DNA of 6,511 nt from Gemmatimonadota bacterium (GCA_030618065.1 JAUXEE010000123.1:1-6511), one strand, 5' to 3'; shown: positions 1 to 5,625, counted from the stretch's first letter. Numbers and translations: made by a program. Notes: generated from the letters alone by a model not told the origin.

Positions 1-2125
1 GATCATCGACACCTGGACCCATGCCAACAACGACGTGGCGGATGCCATGGTCCGCCATCTGGAGCGCTCCAAGAACGGGTTCAACCCCGTTTATATGATG
101 ATGACCTCTGGGGCCCGGGGTAACCTGGACCAGATGCGGCAGCTAGCCGGTATGCGGGGCCTGATGGCCAAGCCTCAGAAAAAACTCACCGGGGGCATCG
201 GTGAGATCATCGAGAGTCCCATCAAATCCAACTTCCGGGAGGGCCTCACGGTAGTGGAGTACTTCATCTCCACCCACGGTGCCCGGAAAGGTCTCGCCGA
301 CACTGCGCTGAAGACTGCTGACGCTGGGTACCTGACCCGACGATTGGTGGACGTGGCCCAGGATCTCACGGTCACCCAGGAAGATTGTGGGACCATCCTC
401 GGACTGGAGCAGACCGCCCTGAAGGAGGGGGAGGACATCATCGAGCCCCTCCGGGACCGGATCGTCGGGAACGTGGCTCTGGAAGACGTCTACGACCCCA
501 TCGACGGGGAGCTCCTGGTGGAGGCTGGAGGTCTAATCGAGAGTGATGCTGCCGACGCCATCGAGGATGCCGGCATTCAGGCGGTGAAGATTCGGTCGGT
601 CCTCACCTGTGAGGCGAAACCGGGACTCTGCCGTCAGTGTTATGGCAGGAACCTGGCTACCATGCAGATGGTGGACACCGGGGAAGCGGTCGGGATTCTC
701 GCCGCCCAGTCCATCGGTGAGCCCGGGACCCAGTTGACGCTGCGGACCTTCCACATCGGTGGAACCGCTGCCCGTATCGCAGCCCAGACCCAGCGGAAGT
801 CCAAGATCCACGGGACCATCGCCCTGGAGAGGGTGACGTTCGTCGAGAGCTCCGACGATTCCCGGATTGTGACGTCCCGTGAGGGCCAGATCCTTCTGAA
901 GACAGAGGGGGGGCAGGTACGGAGCAGGTTGTCCGTGCCTTACGGCGCCACCCTGGACGTTGAGGCAGGTCAGGAGATCGAAGCCGGGGACCTTCTCTTC
1001 TCATGGGATCCGTATTCGGAGCCCATCGTCGCCGACTCCGCAGGGATCATCGCCTTCCAGGACATCCAGGAAGAACGGACGATGCGTGAGGAGTTGGACG
1101 AGTCTACGGGCCGCCGGCAGATGACCATCATCGAGGACCGGGAGAAAAAACTCCATCCCTCGGTACAGATTCGGAAAAAGACCAGAGGAAAGAAGGCTGG
1201 GGACAAACTTCGGGAGTTCATCCTTCCGGTGGGTGCCCAGCTCATCGTGCGGGATGGAGCCGAGGTCGCCCCGGGGGACACCCTGGCCAAGATCAGTAGA
1301 GAGGTCTACAAGACCCGCGACATCACCGGTGGTCTGCCCCGGGTGGCTGAGCTCTTCGAGGCGCGGCGGCCGAAGGACCCAGCGGTGATCACCGAGGTGG
1401 ACGGCACCGTTTCCTTTGGTGAGGTCAAGCGAGGGAAGCGTGAAATCATCGTGGAGCCGGAAAGCGGCGATCCCAGGGTCTATGAGATTCCTGTCGGGAA
1501 GCACCTTCGGGTCCACGAGGGCGACCATGTCCGGGCCGGGGATCGACTCAGTGAGGGTCCCATCAACCCCCATGACATCCTGAAGATCAAGGGCCCACGT
1601 GCCGTCCAGGAGTACCTCCTGAACGAAATCCAGGAGGTGTACCGCCTCCAGGGCGTGAAGATCAACGACAAGCACATCGGTGTCATCGTTCGCCAGATGC
1701 TCCAGAAGGTCCGGGTTACGGATCCGGGAGACACGCAGTTCCTGGAGGGTGACCACATCGACCGGGTGGAGTTCCGGGAGGTGAACCAGAAGGTCATCGC
1801 CGGGGGAGAAAAGGCGGCTCGTTCCGAGCCCCTGCTCCTGGGGATCACAAAGGCCAGCCTGACGACGGAGTCCTTCATCTCCGCGGCTTCCTTCCAGGAG
1901 ACCACCCGGGTCCTCACCGACGCCGCCGTCCGGGGCGCTCGGGACGACCTGAAGGGATTGAAGGAGAACATCATCATCGGTCACCTGATTCCCGCCGGAA
2001 GCGGCATTCACCGCTACCATGACATAGAGTTCGTGGTGGAGCAGGACTTCTATGACGAGGAGATCCTGCCTCTGGCCCAGACCGAGGAGCTGATTCCCGG
2101 GCTGGCTGCCGAATCCACCGAGTAG
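1..2125 (+). CDS. rpoC: DNA-directed RNA polymerase subunit beta', C-terminal half (5' partial)
   Basis: This is the catalytic large subunit of bacterial RNA polymerase. The reading frame is open from base 2 (base 1 ends the preceding codon) to the TAG at 2123-2125, giving 707 residues of a protein that is usually about 1,350-1,400 long. The GTG at 35 is internal, because conserved beta' sequence (IIDTWTHANND) precedes it. Visible landmarks: GARG..QMRQLAGMRGLMAKP and FREGL..YFISTHGARKGLADTALKTA near the start; the second zinc site with Cys codons at 386, 608, 629 and 638; the trigger-loop core AAQSIGEPGTQLTLRTFHIGG at about 692-765; an SI3-type insertion at about 770-1310 rich in barrel-like repeats; ITGGLPRVAELFEARRPK at 1322-1375; and the C-terminal GLKENIIIGHLIPAGSG at about 1955-2005. 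It is intact to the stop. It presumably follows rpoB outside the window and is closed by the terminator at 2198-2227. Confidence 0.98.
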   Translation, partial: IIDTWTHANNDVADAMVRHLERSKNGFNPVYMMMTSGARGNLDQMRQLAGMRGLMAKPQKKLTGGIGEIIESPIKSNFREGLTVVEYFISTHGARKGLADTALKTADAGYLTRRLVDVAQDLTVTQEDCGTILGLEQTALKEGEDIIEPLRDRIVGNVALEDVYDPIDGELLVEAGGLIESDAADAIEDAGIQAVKIRSVLTCEAKPGLCRQCYGRNLATMQMVDTGEAVGILAAQSIGEPGTQLTLRTFHIGGTAARIAAQTQRKSKIHGTIALERVTFVESSDDSRIVTSREGQILLKTEGGQVRSRLSVPYGATLDVEAGQEIEAGDLLFSWDPYSEPIVADSAGIIAFQDIQEERTMREELDESTGRRQMTIIEDREKKLHPSVQIRKKTRGKKAGDKLREFILPVGAQLIVRDGAEVAPGDTLAKISREVYKTRDITGGLPRVAELFEARRPKDPAVITEVDGTVSFGEVKRGKREIIVEPESGDPRVYEIPVGKHLRVHEGDHVRAGDRLSEGPINPHDILKIKGPRAVQEYLLNEIQEVYRLQGVKINDKHIGVIVRQMLQKVRVTDPGDTQFLEGDHIDRVEFREVNQKVIAGGEKAARSEPLLLGITKASLTTESFISAASFQETTRVLTDAAVRGARDDLKGLKENIIIGHLIPAGSGIHRYHDIEFVVEQDFYDEEILPLAQTEELIPGLAAESTE

Positions 2126-2131
2126 GCGGCG

Positions 2132-2161
2132 GAGGGCAGGAAGAAGGACTCTGGTGCCCTC
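2132..2161 (+). other. Stem-loop in the rpoC 3' untranslated region
   Basis: GAGGGCA (2132-2138) pairs perfectly with TGCCCTC (2155-2161) around a 16-base loop, starting seven bases after the rpoC stop. No T-run follows, so it is not itself an intrinsic terminator. It could stabilise the 3' end of the rpoBC message or arise by chance; the long loop keeps confidence modest. Confidence 0.4.
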
Positions 2162-2197
2162 TGAGGCTACCGAGGGTGGGGTTGGATCGCTGGTCAG

Positions 2198-2227
2198 CGG
2201 GCGCGTCTTTCGTGACGCGCCCGTTTT
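2198..2227 (+). terminator. Rho-independent terminator after rpoC
   Basis: CGGGCGCGTC (2198-2207) and GACGCGCCCG (2214-2223) form a perfect 10-bp GC-rich stem with a 6-base loop (TTTCGT), followed at once by TTTT (2224-2227). It lies 73 bases after the rpoC stop and just before a promoter, as expected for the end of an rpoBC unit. The T-run is short, so some read-through into the str genes is possible. Confidence 0.8.
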
Positions 2228-2241
2228 GCCTGCCCTTCCCG

Positions 2242-2270
2242 TTGACACCTCAATAAGCCTCTTTTAGCTT
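2242..2270 (+). promoter_or_regulatory. Sigma70-type promoter of the str operon
   Basis: A perfect -35 box TTGACA (2242-2247) is followed, after exactly 17 bases, by TAGCTT (2265-2270), which keeps the first two and the last position of TATAAT. Transcription would start near 2276-2278, leaving a leader of about 92 bases before rpsL. The -35 box sits 14 bases after the rpoC terminator T-run. A TATCAG at 2270-2275 matches TATAAT better, but its 22-base spacing is too long. Confidence 0.6.
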
Positions 2271-2272
2271 AT
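2253..2272. repeat. Inverted repeat overlapping the str promoter -10 region
   Basis: ATAAGC (2253-2258) and GCTTAT (2267-2272) are perfect inverted arms eight bases apart. They lie across the promoter spacer and the proposed -10 box, a usual position for a repressor operator. A 6-bp AT-rich repeat can occur by chance, so the regulatory meaning is inference. Confidence 0.4.
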
Positions 2273-2286
2273 CAGGTCTCTACTGC

Positions 2287-2315
2287 GGCTTTTTCCCGGC
2301 ATGAGGCTGGGAGCC
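2287..2315 (+). promoter_or_regulatory. Bulged hairpin in the rpsL leader RNA
   Basis: GGCT (2287-2290) pairs with AGCC (2312-2315), and CCCGGC (2295-2300) pairs with GCTGGG (2306-2311, one G-U pair) around the loop ATGAG. The two stems stack with a bulge of four Ts (2291-2294) on the 5' side. A stem with an asymmetric bulge, placed about ten bases into the predicted transcript and just before a terminator-like hairpin, resembles ribosomal-protein leader elements. I match it to no named RNA family. Confidence 0.45.
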
Positions 2316-2325
2316 CGAAAACCCT

Positions 2326-2347
2326 ACGCCCACCAGGGCGTTTTTTT
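2326..2347 (+). terminator. Terminator-like hairpin in the rpsL leader (possible attenuator)
   Basis: ACGCCC (2326-2331) and GGGCGT (2336-2341) form a 6-bp stem closed by the loop ACCA, running straight into seven Ts (2341-2347). This is the form of an intrinsic terminator, yet it lies downstream of the str promoter and 21 bases before the rpsL ATG. Stopping here would release a leader RNA of about 70 bases. A competing pairing of CCCT (2322-2325) with AGGG (2335-2338) would break the stem. The short stem suggests partial or conditional termination. Confidence 0.55.
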
Positions 2348-2361
2348 GACGTCGAAAGCCC

Positions 2362-2365
2362 GGAG
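2362..2365 (+). promoter_or_regulatory. Closely spaced ribosome binding site of rpsL
   Basis: GGAG at 2362-2365 is the only Shine-Dalgarno-like match before rpsL and leaves just three bases (CGT) before the ATG, shorter than usual. The start itself is secure from the conserved MPTINQLVRKGR N-terminus. Confidence 0.5.
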
Positions 2366-2368
2366 CGT

Positions 2369-2740
2369 ATGCCGACCATCAACCAACTTGTTCGGAAGGG
2401 CCGAAAGGCCGTTCAGAAGAAGAACAAGGCCCCGGCTCTGCAGAAAAACCCCCAAAGGCGAGAGGTCTGCACTCGGGTTTACACCACCGCTCCGACGGAG
2501 CCGAACTCGGCCCTTCGAAAGGTGGCCCGTGTCCGGTTGACCAATGGGTTTGAGGTCACCTCCTACATCGGAGGGGAAGGTCACAACCTCCAGGAGCACT
2601 CCATCGTGCTCATCCGGGGAGGGCGGGTGAAGGACCTCCCGGGTGTCCGGTATCACATCATCCGGGGCACGCTGGACACGTCAGGGGTTACGGAGCGGAG
2701 GCAGGGTCGATCCAAATACGGAGCCAAGCGGCCTAAGTAG
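2369..2740 (+). CDS. rpsL: 30S ribosomal protein S12
   Basis: S12 sits at the decoding centre of the small subunit and helps monitor codon-anticodon pairing; it is also the classical target of streptomycin-resistance mutations. The 123-residue product is of normal length and near-canonical: MPTINQLVRKGRK at the N-terminus, PNSALRKVARVRLTNGFEV (45-63), YIGGEGHNLQEHS (66-78), GGRVKDLPGVRYH (84-96) and SKYGAKRPK at the C-terminus. K88, D89 (the residue methylthiolated by RimO in E. coli) and P91 are kept. The oddity is the loop at 29-45: the usual PKKP is PTEP, giving T43 and E44, and E32 replaces the usual Gly. Thr at position 43 (K42 in mature E. coli numbering) is a known streptomycin-resistance substitution. 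First gene of the str operon, 28 bases before rpsG. Confidence 0.98.
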   Translation: MPTINQLVRKGRKAVQKKNKAPALQKNPQRREVCTRVYTTAPTEPNSALRKVARVRLTNGFEVTSYIGGEGHNLQEHSIVLIRGGRVKDLPGVRYHIIRGTLDTSGVTERRQGRSKYGAKRPK

Positions 2741-2768
2741 GGCCGCCAACGAAGGCTAGCGAGAGTTC

Positions 2769-3239
2769 ATGAGTCGTCGCACCAGGGCTGAACGGAGAGA
2801 GACACAGGCGGACCCCCGCTTCGAGTCCACCACCGTCACGAAATTCATCAACGCCCTCATGCTGGACGGGAAGAAATCCCTGGCTGAGAAGATCTTCTAC
2901 GATGCTTTGGACATGGTGGAAGAAAGATCGGGCCAGCCAGGCCTCAACGTGTTTCGTACGGCTCTCACCAACGCCAAACCGGCTCTGGAGGTAAAGAGCC
3001 GGCGGGTGGGAGGGGCCACGTATCAGATACCCATCGAGGTTCGCCCCGAAAGACGCAACGCTTTGGCCGTCCGGTGGATTATCGGATTTGCCAGGCAGCG
3101 GGGAGAGAAAACCATGGCCGAGCGGTTGGCCGCAGAGTTTATGGCAGCCAGTCGTGGGGAAGGATCGACGGTGAAGAAGAAGGAAGACACTCATCGGATG
3201 GCGGAGGCAAACAAGGCGTTCGCACACTACCGCTGGTAA
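2769..3239 (+). CDS. rpsG: 30S ribosomal protein S7
   Basis: S7 is a primary 16S rRNA binder that nucleates assembly of the 30S head and contacts the E-site tRNA; in E. coli it also represses its own operon. The product is 156 residues, the common bacterial length. Conserved blocks are KFINALMLDGKKSLAEKI (25-42), VKSRRVGGATYQIPIEVRPERRNALAVRWI (about 75-104), EKTMAERLAAE and the C-terminal VKKKEDTHRMAEANKAFAHYRW, which ends exactly at the usual HYRW. The ATG at 2769 matches the family N-terminus (basic MSRRTRAERR followed by DPRF). Ribosome binding signals are weak: AAGG at 2752-2755 is 13 bases away and GAGAG at 2761-2765 only three, which fits translation coupled to rpsL. The 28-base spacer after rpsL has no room for the E. 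coli-type S7 control site. Confidence 0.98.
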   Translation: MSRRTRAERRETQADPRFESTTVTKFINALMLDGKKSLAEKIFYDALDMVEERSGQPGLNVFRTALTNAKPALEVKSRRVGGATYQIPIEVRPERRNALAVRWIIGFARQRGEKTMAERLAAEFMAASRGEGSTVKKKEDTHRMAEANKAFAHYRW

Positions 3240-3255
3240 AACAGGACTGGACCGG

Positions 3256-3280
3256 GTCTTTGGCCGAATAGGCCAGAGGC
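3256..3280 (+). other. Hairpin 1 of the rpsG-fusA spacer
   Basis: GTCTTTGGCC (3256-3265) pairs over all ten positions (two G-U pairs) with GGCCAGAGGC (3271-3280), with loop GAATA. It begins 17 bases after the rpsG stop. Confidence 0.6.
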
Positions 3281-3281
3281 G

Positions 3282-3309
3282 GGCCTCCTGACAGTTTCTC
3301 AGGAGCGCC
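3282..3309 (+). other. Hairpin 2 of the rpsG-fusA spacer
   Basis: CTCCTGA (3285-3291) and TCAGGAG (3299-3305) pair perfectly around a 7-base loop. GGC (3282-3284) with GCC (3307-3309) extends the stem past one bulged C (3306). It lies one base after hairpin 1, so the two could stack. Confidence 0.6.
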
Positions 3310-3315
3310 GAAACA

Positions 3316-3361
3316 GGAGGGGCCGACGAGACCCCGGGGGAGCGATTCCCCAGCGTCCTCC
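3316..3361 (+). other. Hairpin 3 of the rpsG-fusA spacer, with a GNRA tetraloop
   Basis: The inner stem GGGGGA (3336-3341) pairs with TTCCCC (3346-3351, one G-U pair) around GCGA, a GNRA tetraloop. An outer stem GGAGG (3316-3320) with CCTCC (3357-3361) can enclose it. GGGG (3319-3322) with CCCC (3332-3335) is an alternative pairing. Confidence 0.5.
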
Positions 3362-3375
3362 CAGGCTGCCGAATC

Positions 3376-3411
3376 CCGCGGTCTTGACCAGTAGATAGAG
3401 AGAGACCGCGG
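3376..3411 (+). other. Hairpin 4 of the rpsG-fusA spacer
   Basis: CCGCGGTCT (3376-3384) and AGACCGCGG (3403-3411) are perfect 9-bp inverted arms around an 18-base loop. CAGGCT (3362-3367) with AGCCTG (3418-3423) can form a second, outer stem around it. Its 3' arm shares two bases with hairpin 5. Confidence 0.6.
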
Positions 3412-3425
3412 CAGGAAAGCCTGCC
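3410..3425 (+). other. Hairpin 5 of the rpsG-fusA spacer
   Basis: GGCAGG (3410-3415) and CCTGCC (3420-3425) form a perfect 6-bp stem with loop AAAG. It competes with the base of hairpin 4 (shared bases 3410-3411) and with the 3362-3367/3418-3423 outer stem, so the region can take two alternative folds. Confidence 0.5.
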
Positions 3426-3455
3426 CAACTTGTTTCGACGTTCCTTTTTTGTTTG

Positions 3456-3467
3456 TTGAAATTTCAA
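3456..3467. repeat. 12-base perfect palindrome in a T/A-rich island
   Basis: TTGAAATTTCAA reads the same on both strands. It lies in the only AT-rich stretch of the rpsG-fusA spacer, 33 bases before the fusA ATG. It could bind a dimeric protein or form a small hairpin in the RNA, or be incidental. Confidence 0.4.
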
Positions 3468-3470
3468 GGC

Positions 3471-3490
3471 GAAAGAGAAGAGAGAAGAGA
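3471..3490 (+). promoter_or_regulatory. Purine-only tract before fusA, probable ribosome loading site
   Basis: Twenty consecutive A/G bases made of GA-rich repeats end ten bases before the fusA ATG. There is no full GGAGG. The GAGAAG-type motifs offer several weak, overlapping Shine-Dalgarno-like registers in a probably unstructured segment. TAGG at 3495-3498 is too close to the start to be the main site. Confidence 0.45.
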
Positions 3491-3500
3491 CCGTTAGGCG

Positions 3501-5591
3501 ATGCCCAGGATTACCCCACTTCCTATGCTCCGGAATATCGGCATCATGGCCCACATTGATGCTGGTAAGACCACGACCACCGAGCGGATCCTGTTCTATA
3601 CGGGCCGGGTCCATCGGATGGGCGAGGTCCATGATGGCGCGGCCACCATGGACTGGATGGAGCAGGAGCAGGAGCGGGGGATCACTATCACTTCTGCGGC
3701 GACCACGGCTCATTGGCTCCGGAACGGCGTCGATTTTCGAATTAATATCATCGATACGCCGGGGCACGTGGATTTCACGGCCGAGGTAGAACGGTCCCTC
3801 CGAGTTCTGGATGGGGCCGTTGCTGTTTTCTGTGCCGTTGGGGGTGTGGAGCCCCAGTCTGAGACGGTATGGAGGCAAGCCGACCGCTACGGTGTTCCTC
3901 GAATCGCCTTCGTCAACAAGATGGATCGGACCGGGGCCGACTTCGAGAACGTCGTGAGCATGGTCCGGGATCGGTTGGGGGCCAACGCCTACCCGGTCCA
4001 GTACCCTCTTGGGTCCGGCGATCTTTTCACGGGTGTGATCGACCTCGTCGCCATGAAAGCCACCGTGTACGAGGATGACCTGGGATCCAGGTTCATCGAA
4101 ACCGAGATCCCCGACTCCTTGAAGGCCAAGGTGGACGACCTCCGCCACCATTTGGTGGAAGCGGCCGTGGAGCACGACGACGCTCTCCTGGAAAGGTATC
4201 TGGGAGGAGACGAACCCACGGAGGAGGAGCTTCGTGAGGCCATCCGGGAAGCCACCATCTCCGGTGAGATTTTCCCCGTCTTCTGTGGATCCGCCTTCAA
4301 GAACAAGGGTGTTCAGGCCCTCCTCGATGGCGTCATCGACTATCTCCCGTCTCCAATGGACGTTCCGGCGATCCAGGGCCACCTGCCGCACAACAATGAG
4401 ACCCGGGAGGATCGGGAGGCCGAAGACGATGCGCCCTTCAGCGCATTGGCCTTCAAGATCATGACGGACCCCTACGTGGGGAAGCTGACCTTTTTCCGCG
4501 TCTATTCGGGCTCTATTCCCGCCGGCACTCACGTGATGAATGCCACAAAAGGCCGGAAGGAAAGAGTCGGCCGCATCCTCCAGATGCACGCCAACAAGCG
4601 GGAGGAGCGGGATGAGGTGTTCGCCGGTGACATCGCGGCGGCCATCGGGCTCAAGACCGTACGGACGGGCGACACCCTCTGTGACCCCGCCCATCCCATC
4701 ATTCTGGAGGCCATGAAGTTTCCGGAACCTGTGATAGCTGTGGCCATAGAGCCCAAGACCAAAGCAGATCAGGACAAACTCGCTACCGGCCTCGGGAAGC
4801 TGGCTGACGAGGACCCCACCTTCAGGGTCCACACCGACGAGGAAACAGGACAGACCATCATCAGCGGCATGGGGGAGCTTCACCTGGAGGTTTTGGTGGA
4901 CCGCCTCCGCCGAGAGTTCGGAGTTGATGCGAATGTCGGGCGTCCCCAGATCTCCTACCGGGAGACCATACGGGTGGCGACGGAGGAGGTGGAGGGGAGG
5001 TTCGTTCGGCAGACGGGTGGCCGCGGTCAATATGGGCATGTGGTTATCAACATCAAGCCGACGGAGATCGGGGTCGGCTTCCTTTTCGAGGACAAGATCC
5101 GGGGCGGGTCCATTCCCAGGGAGTACATCAGTTCTGTGGAGAAGGGGGTGAAGGATGCTCTGCAGACCGGAGTCGTGGCTGGCTTCCCCGTCATCGATGT
5201 GAAGGTGGAGCTCGTGGACGGCTCCTATCACGACGTGGACTCTTCCGAAATGGCCTTCAGAATCGCTGGGTCCATGGCTTTAAAAGAAGGGGTCAGGCGT
5301 TCCAAGCCGGTTCTCCTGGAGCCCATCATGGATGTGGAGGTGGTGACCCCTTCCGATTACCTGGGTGATCTCATGGGCGATCTAACCTCCCGGCGTGGCC
5401 GAGTGGGAGGGATGACGGATCGGGGCGATGCCCAGGTCATTGGGGCGTCCGTGCCCCTGGGCGAGATGTTTGGCTATGCCACCACCCTCCGGTCCCTGAG
5501 CCAGGGGCGGGCGGTGTACACGATGCAGTTTTCTCATTACGACGAAGTGCCCCAAAGCAAGGTCGACGAGATCGTGACCGCCGGGGGCTGA
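3501..5591 (+). CDS. fusA: Translation elongation factor G
   Basis: EF-G is the cytoplasmic GTPase that drives translocation of tRNA and mRNA after peptide transfer and acts with RRF in ribosome recycling. At 696 residues it is of normal length with all five domains. The GTPase domain shows G1 AHIDAGKT (17-24), switch I RGITITSAAT (59-68), G3 DTPGH (85-89), G4 NKMD (139-142) and G5 SAF (264-266). The beta-barrel domain II follows from about 310; GMGELHLEV (456-464) lies in domain III; GGRGQYGHV (506-514) in domain IV; and DLTSRRG (627-633) in domain V. The ATG at 3501 matches the canonical N-terminus (MPRITPL..RNIGIMAHID). It reads as the housekeeping EF-G, not a diverged paralogue or a TetM-like protection protein. 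It follows a structured 261-base spacer and precedes tuf by 56 bases. Confidence 0.98.
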   Translation: MPRITPLPMLRNIGIMAHIDAGKTTTTERILFYTGRVHRMGEVHDGAATMDWMEQEQERGITITSAATTAHWLRNGVDFRINIIDTPGHVDFTAEVERSLRVLDGAVAVFCAVGGVEPQSETVWRQADRYGVPRIAFVNKMDRTGADFENVVSMVRDRLGANAYPVQYPLGSGDLFTGVIDLVAMKATVYEDDLGSRFIETEIPDSLKAKVDDLRHHLVEAAVEHDDALLERYLGGDEPTEEELREAIREATISGEIFPVFCGSAFKNKGVQALLDGVIDYLPSPMDVPAIQGHLPHNNETREDREAEDDAPFSALAFKIMTDPYVGKLTFFRVYSGSIPAGTHVMNATKGRKERVGRILQMHANKREERDEVFAGDIAAAIGLKTVRTGDTLCDPAHPIILEAMKFPEPVIAVAIEPKTKADQDKLATGLGKLADEDPTFRVHTDEETGQTIISGMGELHLEVLVDRLRREFGVDANVGRPQISYRETIRVATEEVEGRFVRQTGGRGQYGHVVINIKPTEIGVGFLFEDKIRGGSIPREYISSVEKGVKDALQTGVVAGFPVIDVKVELVDGSYHDVDSSEMAFRIAGSMALKEGVRRSKPVLLEPIMDVEVVTPSDYLGDLMGDLTSRRGRVGGMTDRGDAQVIGASVPLGEMFGYATTLRSLSQGRAVYTMQFSHYDEVPQSKVDEIVTAGG

Positions 5592-5611
5592 GCGGGGTTT
5601 CCAAGCAAAGC

Positions 5612-5625
5612 GGCTGGCGACAGCC
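5612..5625 (+). other. Small GNRA hairpin in the fusA-tuf spacer
   Basis: GGCTG (5612-5616) and CAGCC (5621-5625) form a perfect 5-bp stem capped by GCGA, a GNRA tetraloop. No T-run follows (AAAACC comes next), so it is not a terminator, and fusA and tuf are probably co-transcribed. It might be an RNA processing or protein-binding site. Confidence 0.45.

Larger units (their letters stand above)
3240..3500 (+). promoter_or_regulatory. Structured rpsG-fusA intercistronic region
   Basis: This 261-base spacer holds no convincing gene. Bases 3256-3425 carry at least five back-to-back hairpins (listed separately). Then come a T/A-rich island (about 3426-3467, with a run of six Ts at 3445-3450) and a purine-only tract before the fusA start. 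No clear -35/-10 pair was found. None of the stems is directly followed by a T-run: the nearest, 3410-3425, is 19 bases from the six Ts. It looks like a structured untranslated RNA controlling fusA, possibly the feedback site missing from the rpsL-rpsG spacer. That function is inference. Confidence 0.5.

Noticed and set aside
35..37. GTG as the start of the first gene
   Set aside because: The same frame continues upstream to the window edge with conserved beta' sequence, so this is an internal Val codon of a truncated rpoC.
1001..2248. 415-codon open frame on the - strand opposite rpoC
   Set aside because: It is antisense to highly conserved beta' sequence, has no family likeness, and its start lies inside the rpoC terminator region.
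2301..2540. 79-codon + strand frame starting in the rpsL leader
   Set aside because: It runs through the leader hairpin and into rpsL in another frame. It has no ribosome binding site of note, and its ATG is the loop of the 2287-2315 hairpin. A leader peptide was considered, but the frame does not stop before rpsL.
3384..3412. TTGACC at 3384-3389 as the -35 box of a fusA promoter
   Set aside because: The bases 17 positions downstream are GC-rich (CGCGGC) and bear no likeness to a -10 box.
3410..3450. Stem 3410-3425 plus six Ts at 3445-3450 as an intrinsic terminator before fusA
   Set aside because: The T-run is 19 bases from the stem; a functional terminator needs it directly adjacent.
2733..5231. 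832-codon open frame on the - strand across rpsG, the spacer and most of fusA
   Set aside because: It mirrors conserved genes on the + strand. The translation has no recognisable domain and low-complexity composition typical of antisense frames in GC-rich coding DNA.
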